Assembly: GCA_005408345.1 (NCBI GenBank)
Contig: SEMN01000532.1
Coordinates: 186,001 to 250,000 of the forward strand
DNA: 64,000 nt
Direction: 5' to 3'
From: Macquaria australasica
Lineage: Eukaryota > Chordata > Actinopteri > Centrarchiformes > Percichthyidae
Shown here piece by piece: positions 25,301 through 37,437 of this stretch; positions within the stretch are counted from its first letter, which is position 1; the number at the start of each line of letters is the position of its first letter. The position numbers and the translations under genes were made by a program. Below the pieces are notes generated by a model. It had not been told where the DNA came from, ran no database searches, and worked only from the letters and a program-made list of their open reading frames with translations.

Positions 25301-25375
25301 AAATCCAGGTTATTGTCCGTTATGAATTCGTTCAGAATGTGGCATTTATGTGGCAGTCCGGAGGCAGGTCATCAG
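22360..25375 (-). mobile_element. L2-like non-LTR retrotransposon (LINE), nearly complete
   Basis: The - strand carries a continuous reading frame from about 25370 to 22711 with endonuclease and reverse transcriptase parts in order. The endonuclease (no ATG needed; open from a stop near 25373) shows LTETW at 25294-25280, GDFNIHI near 24975-24955 and SDHLAI. The RT shows LDLSAAFDT (Asp at 23667-23665), QGVPQGSVLGPLLF and CYADD (Tyr codon at 23415). The 3' end is an AT-trinucleotide repeat at about 22361-22380, next to atacattttatttatcaagc on the + strand. Motif style (RLDYCNS, WGDRAFSVAAPSLWNSLP) fits the L2 group of fish. The first endonuclease motif appears to be missing, so the 5' end is truncated or rearranged. 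Confidence 0.85.
22602..25370 (-). pseudogene. LINE ORF2: endonuclease-reverse transcriptase with one C-terminal frameshift
   Basis: From the first ATG (24915) the frame gives 734 residues, but the conserved endonuclease extends about 150 codons further upstream with no stop. The RT catalytic YADD is intact at residues 501-504 (counting from the 24915 ATG), and the motif-A Asp is residue 417. Near 22740-22790 the conserved C-terminal block (WGDRAFSVAAPSLWNSLPKP) moves to another frame, so a small indel truncates the last roughly 45 residues. The protein would nick target DNA and copy its own RNA into it. One late frameshift and no internal stops across 2.6 kb point to a fairly young copy. It is antisense to slc4a3. 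Confidence 0.8.
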
Positions 25376-25684
25376 TCCTCCTCTCCGGGCAACAGCAAAG
25401 GTTCATTGTACACTGACACACCCTACCTGAACCTCAGAGCAGGCGGCAGCTGACTGACAGGGACTTTAACCAAATAATGCAACTCAAGGATGAAATTCAA
25501 ATGACTCCAGTAAAAGACTTTTCTCTGCTCTGGTTTAATGCAGCTCGAGCTGATGCTAAAATGAGAGCGTCTGATTAACTCGCATGCCAAAATATCTGCC
25601 AGCACTTTTGCTCACTTGACTACAATTCAATTATATTAAAAATGAATGAAAAATGAACGTGCTTTTACTTTTAGCCATAACAAT

Positions 25685-25760
25685 CACAACCGCGGCCGCC
25701 ATTTTCATACGTTGGTGGTCCCTCCCCTTCCGCTACGTAGCCAAGATGGCGACCGTTAAT
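25685..25760. promoter_or_regulatory. CpG-rich block with paired YY1-type motifs and ETS-like site
   Basis: The block has a NotI-like GCGGCCGC (25692-25699), a YY1-type motif on the - strand (GAAAATGGCGG, 25697-25707) and a second on the + strand (CCAAGATGGCGACC, 25741-25754). Between them is cttccgc, an ETS-like GCGGAAG on the - strand. ATGGCG plus GGAAG is typical of TATA-less promoters. It lies about 310 nt upstream of the 5' end of the antisense LINE frame, so it may be that element's promoter. It could also be a host promoter. Confidence 0.4.
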
Positions 25761-28700
25761 ATTTTTGTTCTTTGGTGTTACTCACTCACTGTTTGTTGTT
25801 AATAACATAACCATTCTCTCATCAGTAATATCTTAAGCGTTTCTTGGTAGTTGAAATTGAGGATCAGGTGGTGAGTGTGCATGCCCTCTCGTCCACACGT
25901 GACCGAGCATTCAGGCCAGTATTTTGCAGTACTTTTCTGCAATGAAATATTTGGTTGATTATTGTAAGGGGGTCTGTCCCGAGTCACCCTCATCACTTAT
26001 ATTGTAGCCCCGTCAATCACCAGAGGTTTTGTTTTGCTTTTTTTGTGTCTGTTGGCATTCCTCAGCTGCTCCCGCCCCCCGCACCACAACACTATCAGTG
26101 TCTGTCACTTTTGTATGTCAGCGTCCCCTTCACACATTCAAAGGGCGAGCCATTCAGAGCTCTCTGATTACACAGCTGGTATGAAGAGGGTGGGACATTT
26201 GATATGAGTGTAGCAGTGAGTTAGTTGCTGGTGGGCTGGGCAGGAGCTGGGTCAGCTTTAGTCAAGGTGACTACACACTCCACCGGTGGCCAATCACGAT
26301 GACACACTGGTCCTTCAAGCACAATGGAAGGTAGGAAGGAACATGTGTGTGGGGTATATTTTCCCATAGCACATTTAAACAGCACAAATATTAAAAGGGG
26401 TGAGGTGGTGGGAGTTGCTCAGAATGGATCAGTCCATGGCTATGCAGGGTTAGGTACTGTACATGTGCAGGCTGTTTATTGAGCTGTCAATGCACAGATC
26501 ATTTGCTTTGAAATACATATTTTCCAATAAGCTAGTAAGATTCTGCACCATTCAAAACGGCAAATGCTTAATTTAACCTACAAATGAGATGTGCATGTAT
26601 GATGCATTAATGGACTGAATAATAAAAAAAAACTCAACTCTGGTTTCCTCTGCGAATTAATCAAGAACACCAACACAGAAGCACTATTGAATTTTACACA
26701 AGATAAAGCAACAAGGTTCAAAACCTGCTTTTTGTTAAAAGAAAACCTTGTTATAAATTAAAGATTCCAGTGTGGTGATGATTAAAAAATCCCACTGTAG
26801 GTTGTTCTTGGAGACACAGCGTGACACAGTGTGATAATGTGTATAATGTCATATTGTGCACAATAACCCCAAACTGTTCCGTGAACTCATTTCAACAACA
26901 TACTTTCATTTGTGCAGTGCCTTGTGCATAATGTGAGCTATGAGCCAGCTGTAAATGTCTCAGAGGGAGCAAATGAGTCAGCTGAATAAAACGGAGACAG
27001 ATGTAGAGGCTCTTATTGTGACAGTGGAAAAACAGCATCTCCAGACAGAGTGGGTCACTTGGGATTTATCTATCAATTCCCTTGACTTTTATGACTTTAT
27101 GTCCACAGTATCTAATATTCACATAATGTATGCTTGATTCCGTTTAATATATTTTTGTTTTGTCTCCTCATTGCATTTACTGTTCTAACTTAATAATCAG
27201 CCTTGTAAAAGCCTTCACAAAACATTGAACCTTAACTGTTTGCTTCTTCTTACACACCTAACTCATGGAATAACCCCGCTCTTCACTATATACTTATCGA
27301 TTATTGCTTAACCACAAGTGTTATAATTAACAGAACAATACAACAGTATGAATAGTACAAAGACTATTTCTTTGTTGGAGTAAATGACAATGGTATATGG
27401 AAATTGTCTGGCTTGCCCTCTCCCACACTGCCCAGAATAATTGCAGACCAACAATCCTTGGCATGTTTGTATGGATGAGAGGCACCTGTTTTCCTCCACG
27501 TTAAAAACCAAAATAATCAGCGGTGTCTATTTTGGCATCATCAGGATAATTAAACGGTCCCAAGGTGCCTTCTCTTGTTTATGTGCATGTGCGCCACAGT
27601 GGTTTTCACATTAGACTGATAAGTGAGTAAAGTAATGCCTGTAGCAGCATATGTTACTGGACAATAAAAGTTAAGTCCGAGACATGACATTTGATAGAGA
27701 AAGGCTATTTTTAGTAACAACTTACGCAAGTCTTTATAATCAGTCAGTCAATCTGAAGCTAGTAAGTTGCAAATTGCTATCTGAAACACTTTAATTCTTA
27801 ACTGGAGTCAATCAATCTGTTTAAAGCTGCACTAATCAATATTTTTATTTTAACAATGAATCAATTGACTGTGTGCAATGTCAAATGGGTCACTTGTTGG
27901 AATGAACCCACAGAGAATTATCACCCAACTCCACAGTTCCTCTCAGCCTTGTGGAGTTTTTTAGCCTCTTTTCGCTCATTGTTTTGGTTTTTTGCCACAA
28001 CTTCACGGTTTTGGTTCATTCTCAAGTCTCTCATCAACCCTGTTTCTGCTTGGAGCAGGCAGCTGCAGAGAACCGTTAACCCACTGTACACTACCAGCAT
28101 AGCACCAAACAGCAGAGAGACAAAGCTAGCAGCTAGCTGGTGAACATCTCCCTGAGGAGTTGGTGGAGACCAAAACAGAGCTAAAAGGAGTGTGATTATT
28201 TGACTCGCAAGGTAGACAGAGACACGACTCAAAATGAATGCTAGTGTTGCTCTGCAACTGCTGGATGTGTATGCAACTGTTTGCTAACATGTTAGCAATA
28301 ACAACTTTACAAGGTGATAATAGGCCCTCCATTTACAGTGGGTTCCACTGCCCCCAAGTGGCCAAAAAGTCAAATAATGGTCCATTGTTCCGTATACAAT
28401 AAAGATTATGACTCAGTAGCTCATAGGGAGTTTTCCAAGGCTTGGTGATACCAGCCAGATAAAAACATGTCAATTGAATTGTGATGGGGCTCTCCACACT
28501 GCCTATAGGTGTTGTCATAATATCAGATTGGTATCTTTATAGAGACAGACCTGGGCTAGATGGTAAGGGACAAAAGGGGCTCATGGGTATTTCCCAAGTT
28601 AGCCCATCCTGATTCTGGTACTGTTTATTAGTTTTTACCAATACTAATTTTGCACATGGTGAAAAATATACATATATTTTGAGGCTTGCAAATTGTTTGT

Positions 28701-29551
28701 CTTTCAAATACTGTTTGAATCCAGCAACAGTTTCTCCTACATGATGATCCATAGAAGTCTTAAAGGCATATTTTATACATTTTCCAAGCAAAGGGTGGAG
28801 ACTCTAGAATGTTACTGCGGCCAGCCAGGACAGAGTCTTTACATATAATAGTCGCTGTCAGAGGTTCAGGGGTCCTCAGTAGAACCCTGACACTTAACCC
28901 TAATATTCTTAGAAGAATATGTGACATCTTGAGTAATACTGTTGAGAATGTAAGTTGGCAAAATCAGTGTTGTTCAGATCAGTGGGTAATATTTTACTTT
29001 ACTCCACTGAGAAATCCCCCAAAACTAAACAATTAAAAGAGCAGGGATGACATGGTTGTGACTGCAACACCCTTGCTTTGAGTCCAGACAGGGACTCTTG
29101 TTGCATGTCAACGCCCTCTATTACCATGGCAGCTGATGAAAACACCACAGGGATCACAAGAGATGAATGTATTCATTAAAAAAACAAAACACAAATGTCA
29201 TCATGTGGGTGGGAAGCAGCAATGAAATGCCATGATATATCAGAGTTAGGTGCATGATTAATAATATGATCTAGTCACATACTTGTAATATTATACATGC
29301 ATAAATGTAACACACTGATTCATATTTTATTTTACTGAAATTTAACAAATTTGCTCAGAACATGCACAGCACTTTAATTGAAACATAAGAATTCACTTTG
29401 AATTTATTTCAGTTTATGTATATTTCTTAGCGTGCTGTGATCATTTACAGTGTTTGCAGTACATTATGTGTGCTTGGTTACTGTCCAACAGTTGCCCATT
29501 TATTTCCCATGTCAGTTAGTAATTTCGTCTCTCCTGTCCACTCTCCTGCAG
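25761..29551. other. No exon seen; presumed intron 1
   Basis: Includes family B copy 2. A GC-richer stretch at 26020-26330 has ccgccccccg and gccaatcac (CCAAT box) and could be a further promoter, but nothing fixes a transcript there. Confidence 0.45.
27823..28370 (+). repeat. Dispersed repeat family B, copy 2 (reference orientation)
   Basis: Opens 'aagctgcactaatcaatat' and carries 'cacagagaattatcaccc', 'caaaacagagctaaaagga', 'gtttgctaacatgttagc' and 'ctgcccccaagtggcc' in order. Same order, one way or the other, in the other copies. Confidence 0.7.
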
Positions 29552-29912
29552 GTTATGCCACCCCAAAGGCTTCCTGGATCCCCAACCGTGAAAGAGAAAG
29601 GCTGATCCCCATCATCCCCCAGGTTCCTGCTGCTCTGCACCCCATCTTTCCCTCCTTCCCTCTCCTGCTTATTCCCCTATCCCAACTGCACTAACCCCAC
29701 CCGACTCCCACAGCTGACCCCGCCACCCTTGTCATCCTTTACCTCTAATACTGTTTGTCCAGTCACATCTGCCCTCCACAAATCCTTCCCCACTGCAACT
29801 CCATACCCAGTCACTCTCTTAGTTTTATTCCAGCCACACTAGCTGCCCTTCCTGCAGGCCCCTGTCCTCGTCATAGAGCTATTCTTCACCCCCTGGCTGC
29901 ACGCCAGGCCCC

Positions 29913-29966
29913 ATGGCTACAGGAGGTCATGCCCCAGAAATAGATGTGTTGATCAACCTACAACAG
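29913..29966 (+). CDS. slc4a3: slc4a3 exon 2, first coding exon
   Basis: This short exon encodes MATGGHAPEIDVLINLQQ (18 residues) and ends in CAG before a gtaaga donor, in phase 0. The next exon begins VKVEEE in phase 0. Mammalian AE3 has the same plan: a short first coding exon starting MA-G and ending in Q, then V-V. The ATG is followed by G (+4) but has C at -3, so the start context is only moderate. The leader is pyrimidine-rich. Several acceptor-like sites lie upstream (AG ending at 29551, about 29713, 29763 and 29858), so the 5' limit of the exon is not fixed. If it starts at 29552, one upstream ATG at 29555 opens a 16-codon uORF. Assignment rests on phase, position and family architecture, because the peptide itself is poorly conserved. 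Confidence 0.75.
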
Positions 29967-30989
29967 GTAAGAATTATTTTAAGGGGTTTCTTAAAATTAG
30001 CCTTGTATGAGGAAGATATAAAATATGAAAACATAACTTTAGTGCTTTGAATGGCATAACTTTGTGAAAAAGCCAACAGCTTCCAGTTTCAGTTCTTTCA
30101 AATGGCATTTTTGATATTGTTGCAATACAGTAAAAAGGACAGTTGGAGCTCAAGTAAGCTCTGCCTAAAAAAACATTAGTTTGACATTTATTAACAATAA
30201 GAATATTGTTGAACTGTTTCAAAAATATGCCCACAAGTTTGGCATTTTTAGCATTTTGTTTTTGTAAAAAGACAGTAACACCAGCATGTGGCAGAGCAAA
30301 ATGAATCCATGCGTCTTTGCTGATGAGCTAACCACTAACATCAGTTACTATACCTCTCTCCAAGCTTGCTAGCTTGCTATCTGTCAGTTAGAAAGCTAGT
30401 TAGCTCGATTGCTAAGGAGAGAGTAAGTTCACATATTACTCCAGGGAATGTATAACGATCTACAAACCATGCTTCTTTTGTGGAGCAGTTTATGTGGTCT
30501 GGCAGAGGAGGTGGAGTTGTGCAGCACTGCTAATAAGCTTAGATGTTTAGTTTATTTATTTGCACAAATAATAATACACAAAAACCATAATGCATTAAAG
30601 AAGTAAAAGGATTGTCCTGGTGAGATTTAAAAAACCTATAAGGGCTTATAAAGAGATCTGCCCCAAAAGAGGGAAAAAAATAAGACCTAAAAATCAAAAT
30701 GTATCATTTAGGAAGAAAAAACACAGCAAAACATACAGAAGAAATTAGGGAAAAAAAACAAGAATAGCTTATAATTATGTGTGCCAACACTAAAATGAAC
30801 ACAAATGTAGCAGGTCTGACAAATCTTTTTTGTAAAGAAAGGATCTTATAAGTGGCAGCCCAAACAGTATTGCAATATGTGAGCTAAGGCTAAACTACAA
30901 TAAACAGTTAACAAACATTTGCGATGAACCAAACTACTTGTTTTATTGACAATACCAATTGATTTCGTCATCCTACTGCAAACTACCGT

Positions 30990-31100
30990 ACGACACAGTG
31001 GTGCAGTGGTTAGCACTGACGCCTCACAGTAAGAGGGTTCCGGTCCGAGCCAGTTGGGGCCTTTCTGTGTGGAGTTTGCATGTTCTCCCCGTGCCGGCAA
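30990..31100 (+). repeat. slc4a3: tRNA-like dispersed repeat fragment
   Basis: Has 'gtggtgcagtggttagcact', 'gcctcacagtaagagggttc' and 'tgtgtggagtttgcatgttc', a widespread repeat in fish genomes. The A- and B-box-like parts are degraded and it cannot fold as a working tRNA. Confidence 0.6.
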
Positions 31101-31615
31101 TTCTTATTAAATGCTTACATTTGTTTCTGCATCTCTTATAAAGCTACGATATATTTCTCTGTTTTAGAATCTTGTGATTTTGCCATAAAATGTTGCTTTT
31201 TTAAATCTTGGTATGACCAGGTCTTTATCCCTGCAAACAGGAATAGAATTCCCTCACACAACAGTATGAGTATCTGAACTGAAAGGAGCACTGAAATGTC
31301 TTGAAGACTGAATCCCCTCCGACGTCTCAACACAGAGATGAGTCACACATGGCTCTGTGGAAAATGCTCATGTCCTGCGCAGCAGAATGCTTTCTAGCTG
31401 CTATTCAAGTGAAACAGATTAGCCTGTGTTCTCAGGGAGAAATTGCTGGGCCAACTAAGTAGGTGATGTGTCATTATGCACAATGGGGATCATGTCATCT
31501 ACAGTGTGCATAGCATATTGTGACACTGGTTTGGAGGAAATAATAGGCTGAATGCTTGGCTACATAAGTGGACCCTTCAATTTCCTACCCTCAATTACTT
31601 GTGCACTCTGTACTT

Positions 31616-31640
31616 AAAACACACACACACACACACACAC
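31616..31640 (+). repeat. slc4a3: (AC)n microsatellite
   Basis: About eleven AC units in intron 2. Similar short dinucleotide runs occur at about 6281-6301 (TG) and 46435-46451 (CA). Confidence 0.9.
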
Positions 31641-32939
31641 GCAGAATCCATAGAGAGAGACAGAACAGCTTCTTTGCACCGTTACCTCCTATAGCTGATT
31701 GATGACACTCTGAACCATGACCGACCAATCGTTTTTTTGTTTTTGTTTTTTTTCATGTGGTTTGGTGTGAAGGTATGTGTGTATGGAGGACATTATGAAT
31801 GCAAACTCCTCTGGCCCTGCTGAGTCTGGGTTGCCACAGAAACATCACCAGCTGCTGCCAGCTTACATCAGTACATCAGCAGCAGTTTTTGAAAAGACCT
31901 TCTTATGGAAGTTGCGTCTCTTAAGGTGGAGATGCAAAGTCAGTCAAATGAGACCTGAAGGCCTTTGGTCAGTTTTCAGAGGCAATCATCACATTTGATG
32001 CCAAATCTAAAATAAAGCAGTTACACTGGCTCAAATTACATAAAAAAACAAAAATAGGAGAGAATAGAATATATTGTACATCTGAAGAATTTGACTTGCC
32101 TTTGTTTAATAATGGAATTATTACATTAAACGTTTGTAGCTTCAGGGGTCTGTGGAATCTGACTGCTCTGTATCACTGCTGCTGCTGCTGTTTGATATTG
32201 ACAGATTTTAAGTGCAGAGGAGGTAACAAATAATTGTGTTTGTAAGATGTCTTAGAGCATAAAATGATTGGACCATGTTTAAGGAAAACTTGCCTTTCAT
32301 TAAAATAAAATCACATTCAGTAATAAGGCAAACATTTTAAAATAATTTCTCATAAACATCAGCTGTGCGGTGAAAAGAAAAGCAAAACACTGATGCTGAT
32401 ATTTATGTTAGTTGTGATTTGTTTGTCTGGGAAGTGTGCCAGCGCCTTCAATCAAAGAGGCCGAGATGGAGGGATGAAGGGAGTGGGAAGCGGTTATAAA
32501 CACTGTCAAATAAAAAGAGCAGGAAGCAGCAGAAAGCAGGGTAATCTGCAGAGGCAAACAAACTAATATGCATATTTTTATCAGCCTGAATTTTAGTAAG
32601 TGAGATAGTCAGTACAGAATGTGTTTCACATTTTTAACTGACTTCCTAAGATTGTGTTTGCCTGGCACTGGACTTTAAAATCTACAGTATCTGCCTGAAG
32701 AACAGCAAACATACTGTCACATAGTGTAACATACTGTAGCCTGAATGCATCAGTGTTGAAATCTGGCTCAACAAAGACAGAGACAACTGCCTTTGATTTG
32801 AAGATATTACAGATACATACATTCAGTCATTCATCATGGCAGCATGGCATTCAGCTACCATGGTATAATAATTACAATACCACAATTCATCCTCGGGCTG
32901 GTTCCCCTTTACTTGTTAAACCTGCATTTACCGATTTTT

Positions 32940-33270
32940 TTTGGCTCTTGGTGGCAGTGGAAACCAGCTGTGAACACAACATTGACAAATTAGCATCTTT
33001 TAAGTCGATATGGCTAACATGTTAGCAAAAAGTGGCCCATTACACATCGAGCAGACACGGAACAACATTAGCATTCAATGCGAGTTGTGTTTCTGGACGC
33101 CTGGTAAATGTAATATCAATAATCACTCTCCTTTTAGCTTTAGCTTTGGTCTCCACCAACTCCTGAGGGAAATATCTGTCTCTTTAGCGGCTAAATGCTC
33201 CTCCTTGCCCGTTACACAGTTACTTGATCCATTGTTGTTGTAAAAATATTGATTATAGTCGCTTTAAGTA
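32940..33270 (-). repeat. slc4a3: Dispersed repeat family B, copy 3, slc4a3 intron 2
   Basis: Has 'gctgtgaacacaacattgac', 'ggctaacatgttagcaaa' and 'gagcagacacggaacaacat'. It lacks the inner part and ends 'aaatattgattatagtcgc'. Confidence 0.65.
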
Positions 33271-35978
33271 GTCAAAACCAAAATGGCCAGCACTAACAAT
33301 GTTCTTCAGGTGTTGGTTTCCAGAGTTGGGCAAAAAGCTTTAAAATCAACATTTTTACGAGGCTAGTACACTTGGCAAATTCCGTGGTTGATGCTTTTAC
33401 TTTTTGAAAACTCAGATACCTGTAAATGCATCTTAATTTGATTTATGTTCTTTTGTGGTGTCTGACCGTGCAGTGTGTATTGTATTTGTTGTTATACTAT
33501 AACAATGGTTTTGTGTTGCCTTGGCCAAATTTCACTGGAAAAAAGTGACTTTTACCAGGGAAATGAAGGAAAACAAATAATATTCTGTATCGGAGTGTTC
33601 CATCATCTCATATAGGCTAAACTAAGCTTAGTATGTTTTTATGGCTGCACCATAACATCAGGTGTAAATATTCTGGATGTCTTGCACAATATTTACTTCC
33701 ACATTTCTCCCAATTTTCAGTATGAATATTTAGTATACTGAATTTTACATAGAATAATGAATGGGGTTTTGTGGGTACTTGCTCAGCATGTGTTTTTAAT
33801 GATGGACCTCCAGTAAAAAGAGAAATGTTATTGGTCAGAGTGTATGCAGGTTTATGGGTGTATGTTACATTGTGTTCAGCTTCTAGGTTCAATACAATAA
33901 AAAAATAGTTTCTACTGTTGGTGAATTTCTCTGTTTCAGTGAGCATTTTTTGTTAAAGTATTATGAAAACCTTACTCTAACATTAACCAAATTGTTTTAA
34001 TTGCTTTAAACTTGAGCCTAATCCCTAACCCTAATATTAGACTTAATAACAGTAATCCTAACCCACCTTTAGCTCTAAACCTAATGTCTTAGACAGAAAT
34101 AACTCAAATATGCCCTCACTCCAGAAGGTTTTCTTGATCACCGCCAGTGTGAGTGCATTTGATCCTGACAAACAAGGCAAACACATAGCACACACACCCT
34201 CCTCCAGATTAGTCAGCAGCTGATAAATATTTTAATGCATCTCTCTGGCTCTGCATTCCATAAAATATGAAACATTAATGTTGCAGCAGAAGTTGAGCAG
34301 TTCATGAGAAAAGGTTAGACACACAGCATGTGTTTTACTAAACAGTGGCTTGGCTCAGATGATCCAGCTGATTTAATTGAAGCCTCCCCTCCTTATAATT
34401 GATTAGAAGTGGCCAAACCAGCCACAGAGTAGTTGAATTTCCATGCATCAAATATCACTGTGTTTGATGTAGACGGTATCACACAGTGCAAACACTCACA
34501 GTAAACAGGCTGAGATGAGATGAGAGCTCTTATCCAGCATCCATTAAAACAATATTAACATATTTCCATCTCCATGTTGGCAACACAGCTGACTGAAAAT
34601 GGATTCTATAAATGCTTTGTGCTCCAGTGGGGTTATACAACATGTCAAAGGATCTACACTGTTGACTGCTGATTTTTATTTTTTTTACTCAATTAATCAT
34701 TTAATCATCCATCACAGTTTGCCATAGTCCAAGGTGACTTCATCCAATGCCTTGTTTTGTCCAAAAAATAGTCCAAAACCCAGAGACATTCAGTTTACTA
34801 GAAGAAACAGGGTTCTCCAAGCAACTTTGACTTCACACCAGAATTTCTCATCAGTGAATGTCCCATCTGTTTCTGTCTGGATGAATGCAGAGACACTAAT
34901 CCTGTTCTACACTAAAGGAATAAATGTTATTTTACTTAAGCATTCTAACTGTAATATCTCTGATTTCCATAAAATGTACTGTATTTGAAATCACTGTAAT
35001 CCATTGTCTGTCATCCAATTCCTATTCACATAGTGCCTCCACCACCTGGGCTGGGGTTGCCCTCCTCCTGTGTCCCTCCGCCCAAACTGACTTCAAAGCT
35101 GACATGAAAGAGTTTTGAGTCATTGGCACCAATGGAGCTTGAGCAAAGCAAAACCAGGTTTAGAAGAAGTCCCTTTACTGTGATATCTGCCTCAGCTGAG
35201 AGTATTATTCCCTCTTGGATTACGTTAGGACTATTAAATCGTGGGTCTTACACTGATAAACAGTGCTCACCAGAGCAAGCTGAGGAGGGGAGGGTGTTAG
35301 AGGAGAGGTTGAAATTAAACTAGAATTGGTTCGCAGGAATATAGAGCGCCTAAAATAATGAACAAAATTGAGCTGGCCATCCAGTGAAAACAAGGCTTTT
35401 ACTGCTCATTCAATTTAAAATTCTCCTTTTATATTCTGTCTGGCTTCAGCTGCCTCGGCCTTGTGTAGATAGGTAGCTCAGATCATTAAAAGTATCCTGT
35501 CCCTTCATCCCACTGGTAATTAGGAAGTAATGGAGACTTGGCACAGAGAAATCTGAGACCAGAGTGCTTACTGTGCCAGCACCAATCTGAGGCAGAGGAA
35601 GAAGCCTGTCCCAGTGATTTGACCTACCAGAGGCACCAAATGGCTCTGGCAGGACACTCCCTTCAGCCTCCGCTGTCTCCAGGGGCTGTCTAGTGCATTA
35701 GTTCTTTGCTGCTTAGCACTTTGTTGTATTGATTTGATGTCCTCCATACATGGAATGGAGAATGTACAGACACTATGTGCCTATTCTACTGAAACAGAAT
35801 TATTTCAAAATTCATTTTTGAGGTAAATACAAAGCACAGCCCTACAGCCCACACATAAAGATATCAACATTTGTATCCTTCCTCCGATGCTCTGTCCTTA
35901 AAATATACGTTTACTTCTTGCAATTCTTCTCTCCTAGTGCCCTGACTAAGTTTTCTCTTACTCTCCATCCTTCTCCAG

Positions 35979-36153
35979 GTGAAGGTGGAGGAAGAAGATG
36001 AGGAAGGATCAGTGGAGGAACAAGAGGATGAAGAGGAGGAGGAGAACTGGGAGAAAGCACTGTCTGTGGAGCGCTTTGGAGACATCATCAGTGACTCTGC
36101 TTCCACCAGTGGAGACAGGATGGGCCGACACTACACTGAGAAAGACTTTGAAT
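35979..36153 (+). CDS. slc4a3: slc4a3 exon 3, acidic N-terminal segment
   Basis: This exon encodes residues 19-76 of the long form and the first base of codon 77. A run of about 25 residues is almost all Glu and Asp. It is followed by NWEKALSVERFGDIIS and then RHYTEKDFE. The last two segments match the AE2/AE3 pattern 'L-V-RFGDLIS ... RSYSERDFE'. The acceptor is ttctccag and the donor is gtaagc (phase 1). The segment lies in the N-terminal cytoplasmic extension that AE1 lacks. Such acidic stretches are typical of AE3, but their role is not defined. Reading through the donor gives a stop about 28 codons into the intron, so splicing is required. Confidence 0.92.
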
Positions 36154-36244
36154 GTAAGCAAAGCTACCATGTACAGTGTATAAGTACCGTGGCATGTGCA
36201 CAGTATACCTACAATCACTCAAGAAGTGTCACTTAAAACTGTTT

Positions 36245-36615
36245 TGTAATCGTATCCGTAACCATTGGATGGATTGCCAAGAATTTGGGTAAAGACATTC
36301 CTGTTCCCCCTCAGGATGAATTGTAATATCAGTGTGATATCAGTGTGGTTTGCGTGTGTTGAAGCTGAGTGACTGGTGCCAAACATGTTAGCTTGGTGCA
36401 GCATTGGTCAACGTAAAATGTTTTGCTAATTAGCAAATGTTAGCATGCCAACACACCAAGCTGAGATGGTGGAACATGACAAATATTATACCTGCTAAAC
36501 ATCAGCATACTAGCATTGTCTCTGTGACCATGTTAGCATTTAGCTCACAGCACCTCTGTGCCTCAGTACAGCCTCGCAGAGCCAATAGCATGGCTGTAGA
36601 CTCTTAGTCTTTTTG
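36245..36615 (+). repeat. slc4a3: Dispersed repeat family A, copy in slc4a3 intron 3
   Basis: Starts about 90 nt after the exon 3 donor with 'attggatggattgccaagaa', and ends at 'gccaatagcatggctgtaga'. It lacks the middle of the family (an internal deletion joins 'cctcaggatgaattgtaat' to 'gatatcagtgt'). Confidence 0.75.
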
Positions 36616-37437
36616 GAAAAATATTCATATGAATTATGTGTTTATATTTTTGTAAAAACACATTTTTTTGTCATATCGTAATCCAGTTAAATATAAATGT
36701 GTTTATGTATGTATAAACACACATGTATAAAATCTGATCCTGACCTTGTCTATCGTAGTTTGACTTGTGTTGTATTAAGAAATCAGATCAGAGCAGGGCA
36801 CCTATGTAAGTACATCGGTGGATTAGTATAAAAGAGATTAGCAATGGATACCACATGCTCTGGTAGGAGATAATAGTGGCTAAGATTAGATAGAGCTGCT
36901 TTCTGTTGATGTTTATTGCTTGTTAATTAAAATCTAAAGCTTTTGTTTGTGTTCTGTCTTTCAAGTGTTTAATAGGGAATTAGAGAGAGAAAGCATCTCC
37001 TCTGACAATAGCACCATTTTTTCTTTGCATGTTTTATTTAATGATATTCAAAAGCCTGTGGCTTAGAAAATAGTATTTTTTCCTGAAAGGCAGTGTGTGT
37101 TGAAAACTCAATACTGTATTTATTTAAGATGCTGTAGCTATACAAATGATTTGATTTCAAGGTTACTGTCAGTCTTGGTTGGAATGCTTCTGTGCTAAAA
37201 ATCTGTAACAGGTCCAGGAGTAATGTGTGAAGTAGCTCAGAATAATAACCTGCTGCTGTCATGATGAGGAGAGCTCATGACTTACCATTTGCAGCGTCAA
37301 TTTAGTTTCATATCAAAAGCACAATAGAACAGTAGTGTGCCATCTGTTCACACTTCCCTCATACTTTGTGCAGCATAATTCCAACATTTGATACAATGAT
37401 GTCCTTTTGATTTTATTCTTAATTTTGTTTAACACAG

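Larger units (their letters stand above)
29967..35978 (+). other. slc4a3: slc4a3 intron 2
   Basis: 6,012 nt, GT-AG, phase 0. Contains a tRNA-like repeat fragment (30990), an AC run (31616) and family B copy 3 (32940). No alternative exon is recognisable. Confidence 0.75.

Noticed and set aside
29437..29694. 85-codon frame before the first coding exon
   Set aside because: It ends in a stop before 29913, is in a Pro/Ser-rich leader region and has no resemblance to AE3. Treated as leader or intron sequence.
34015..34085. Interstitial telomere repeat (several ccctaa units)
   Set aside because: Only a few imperfect, irregularly spaced units occur, in a sequence rich in similar words by chance.
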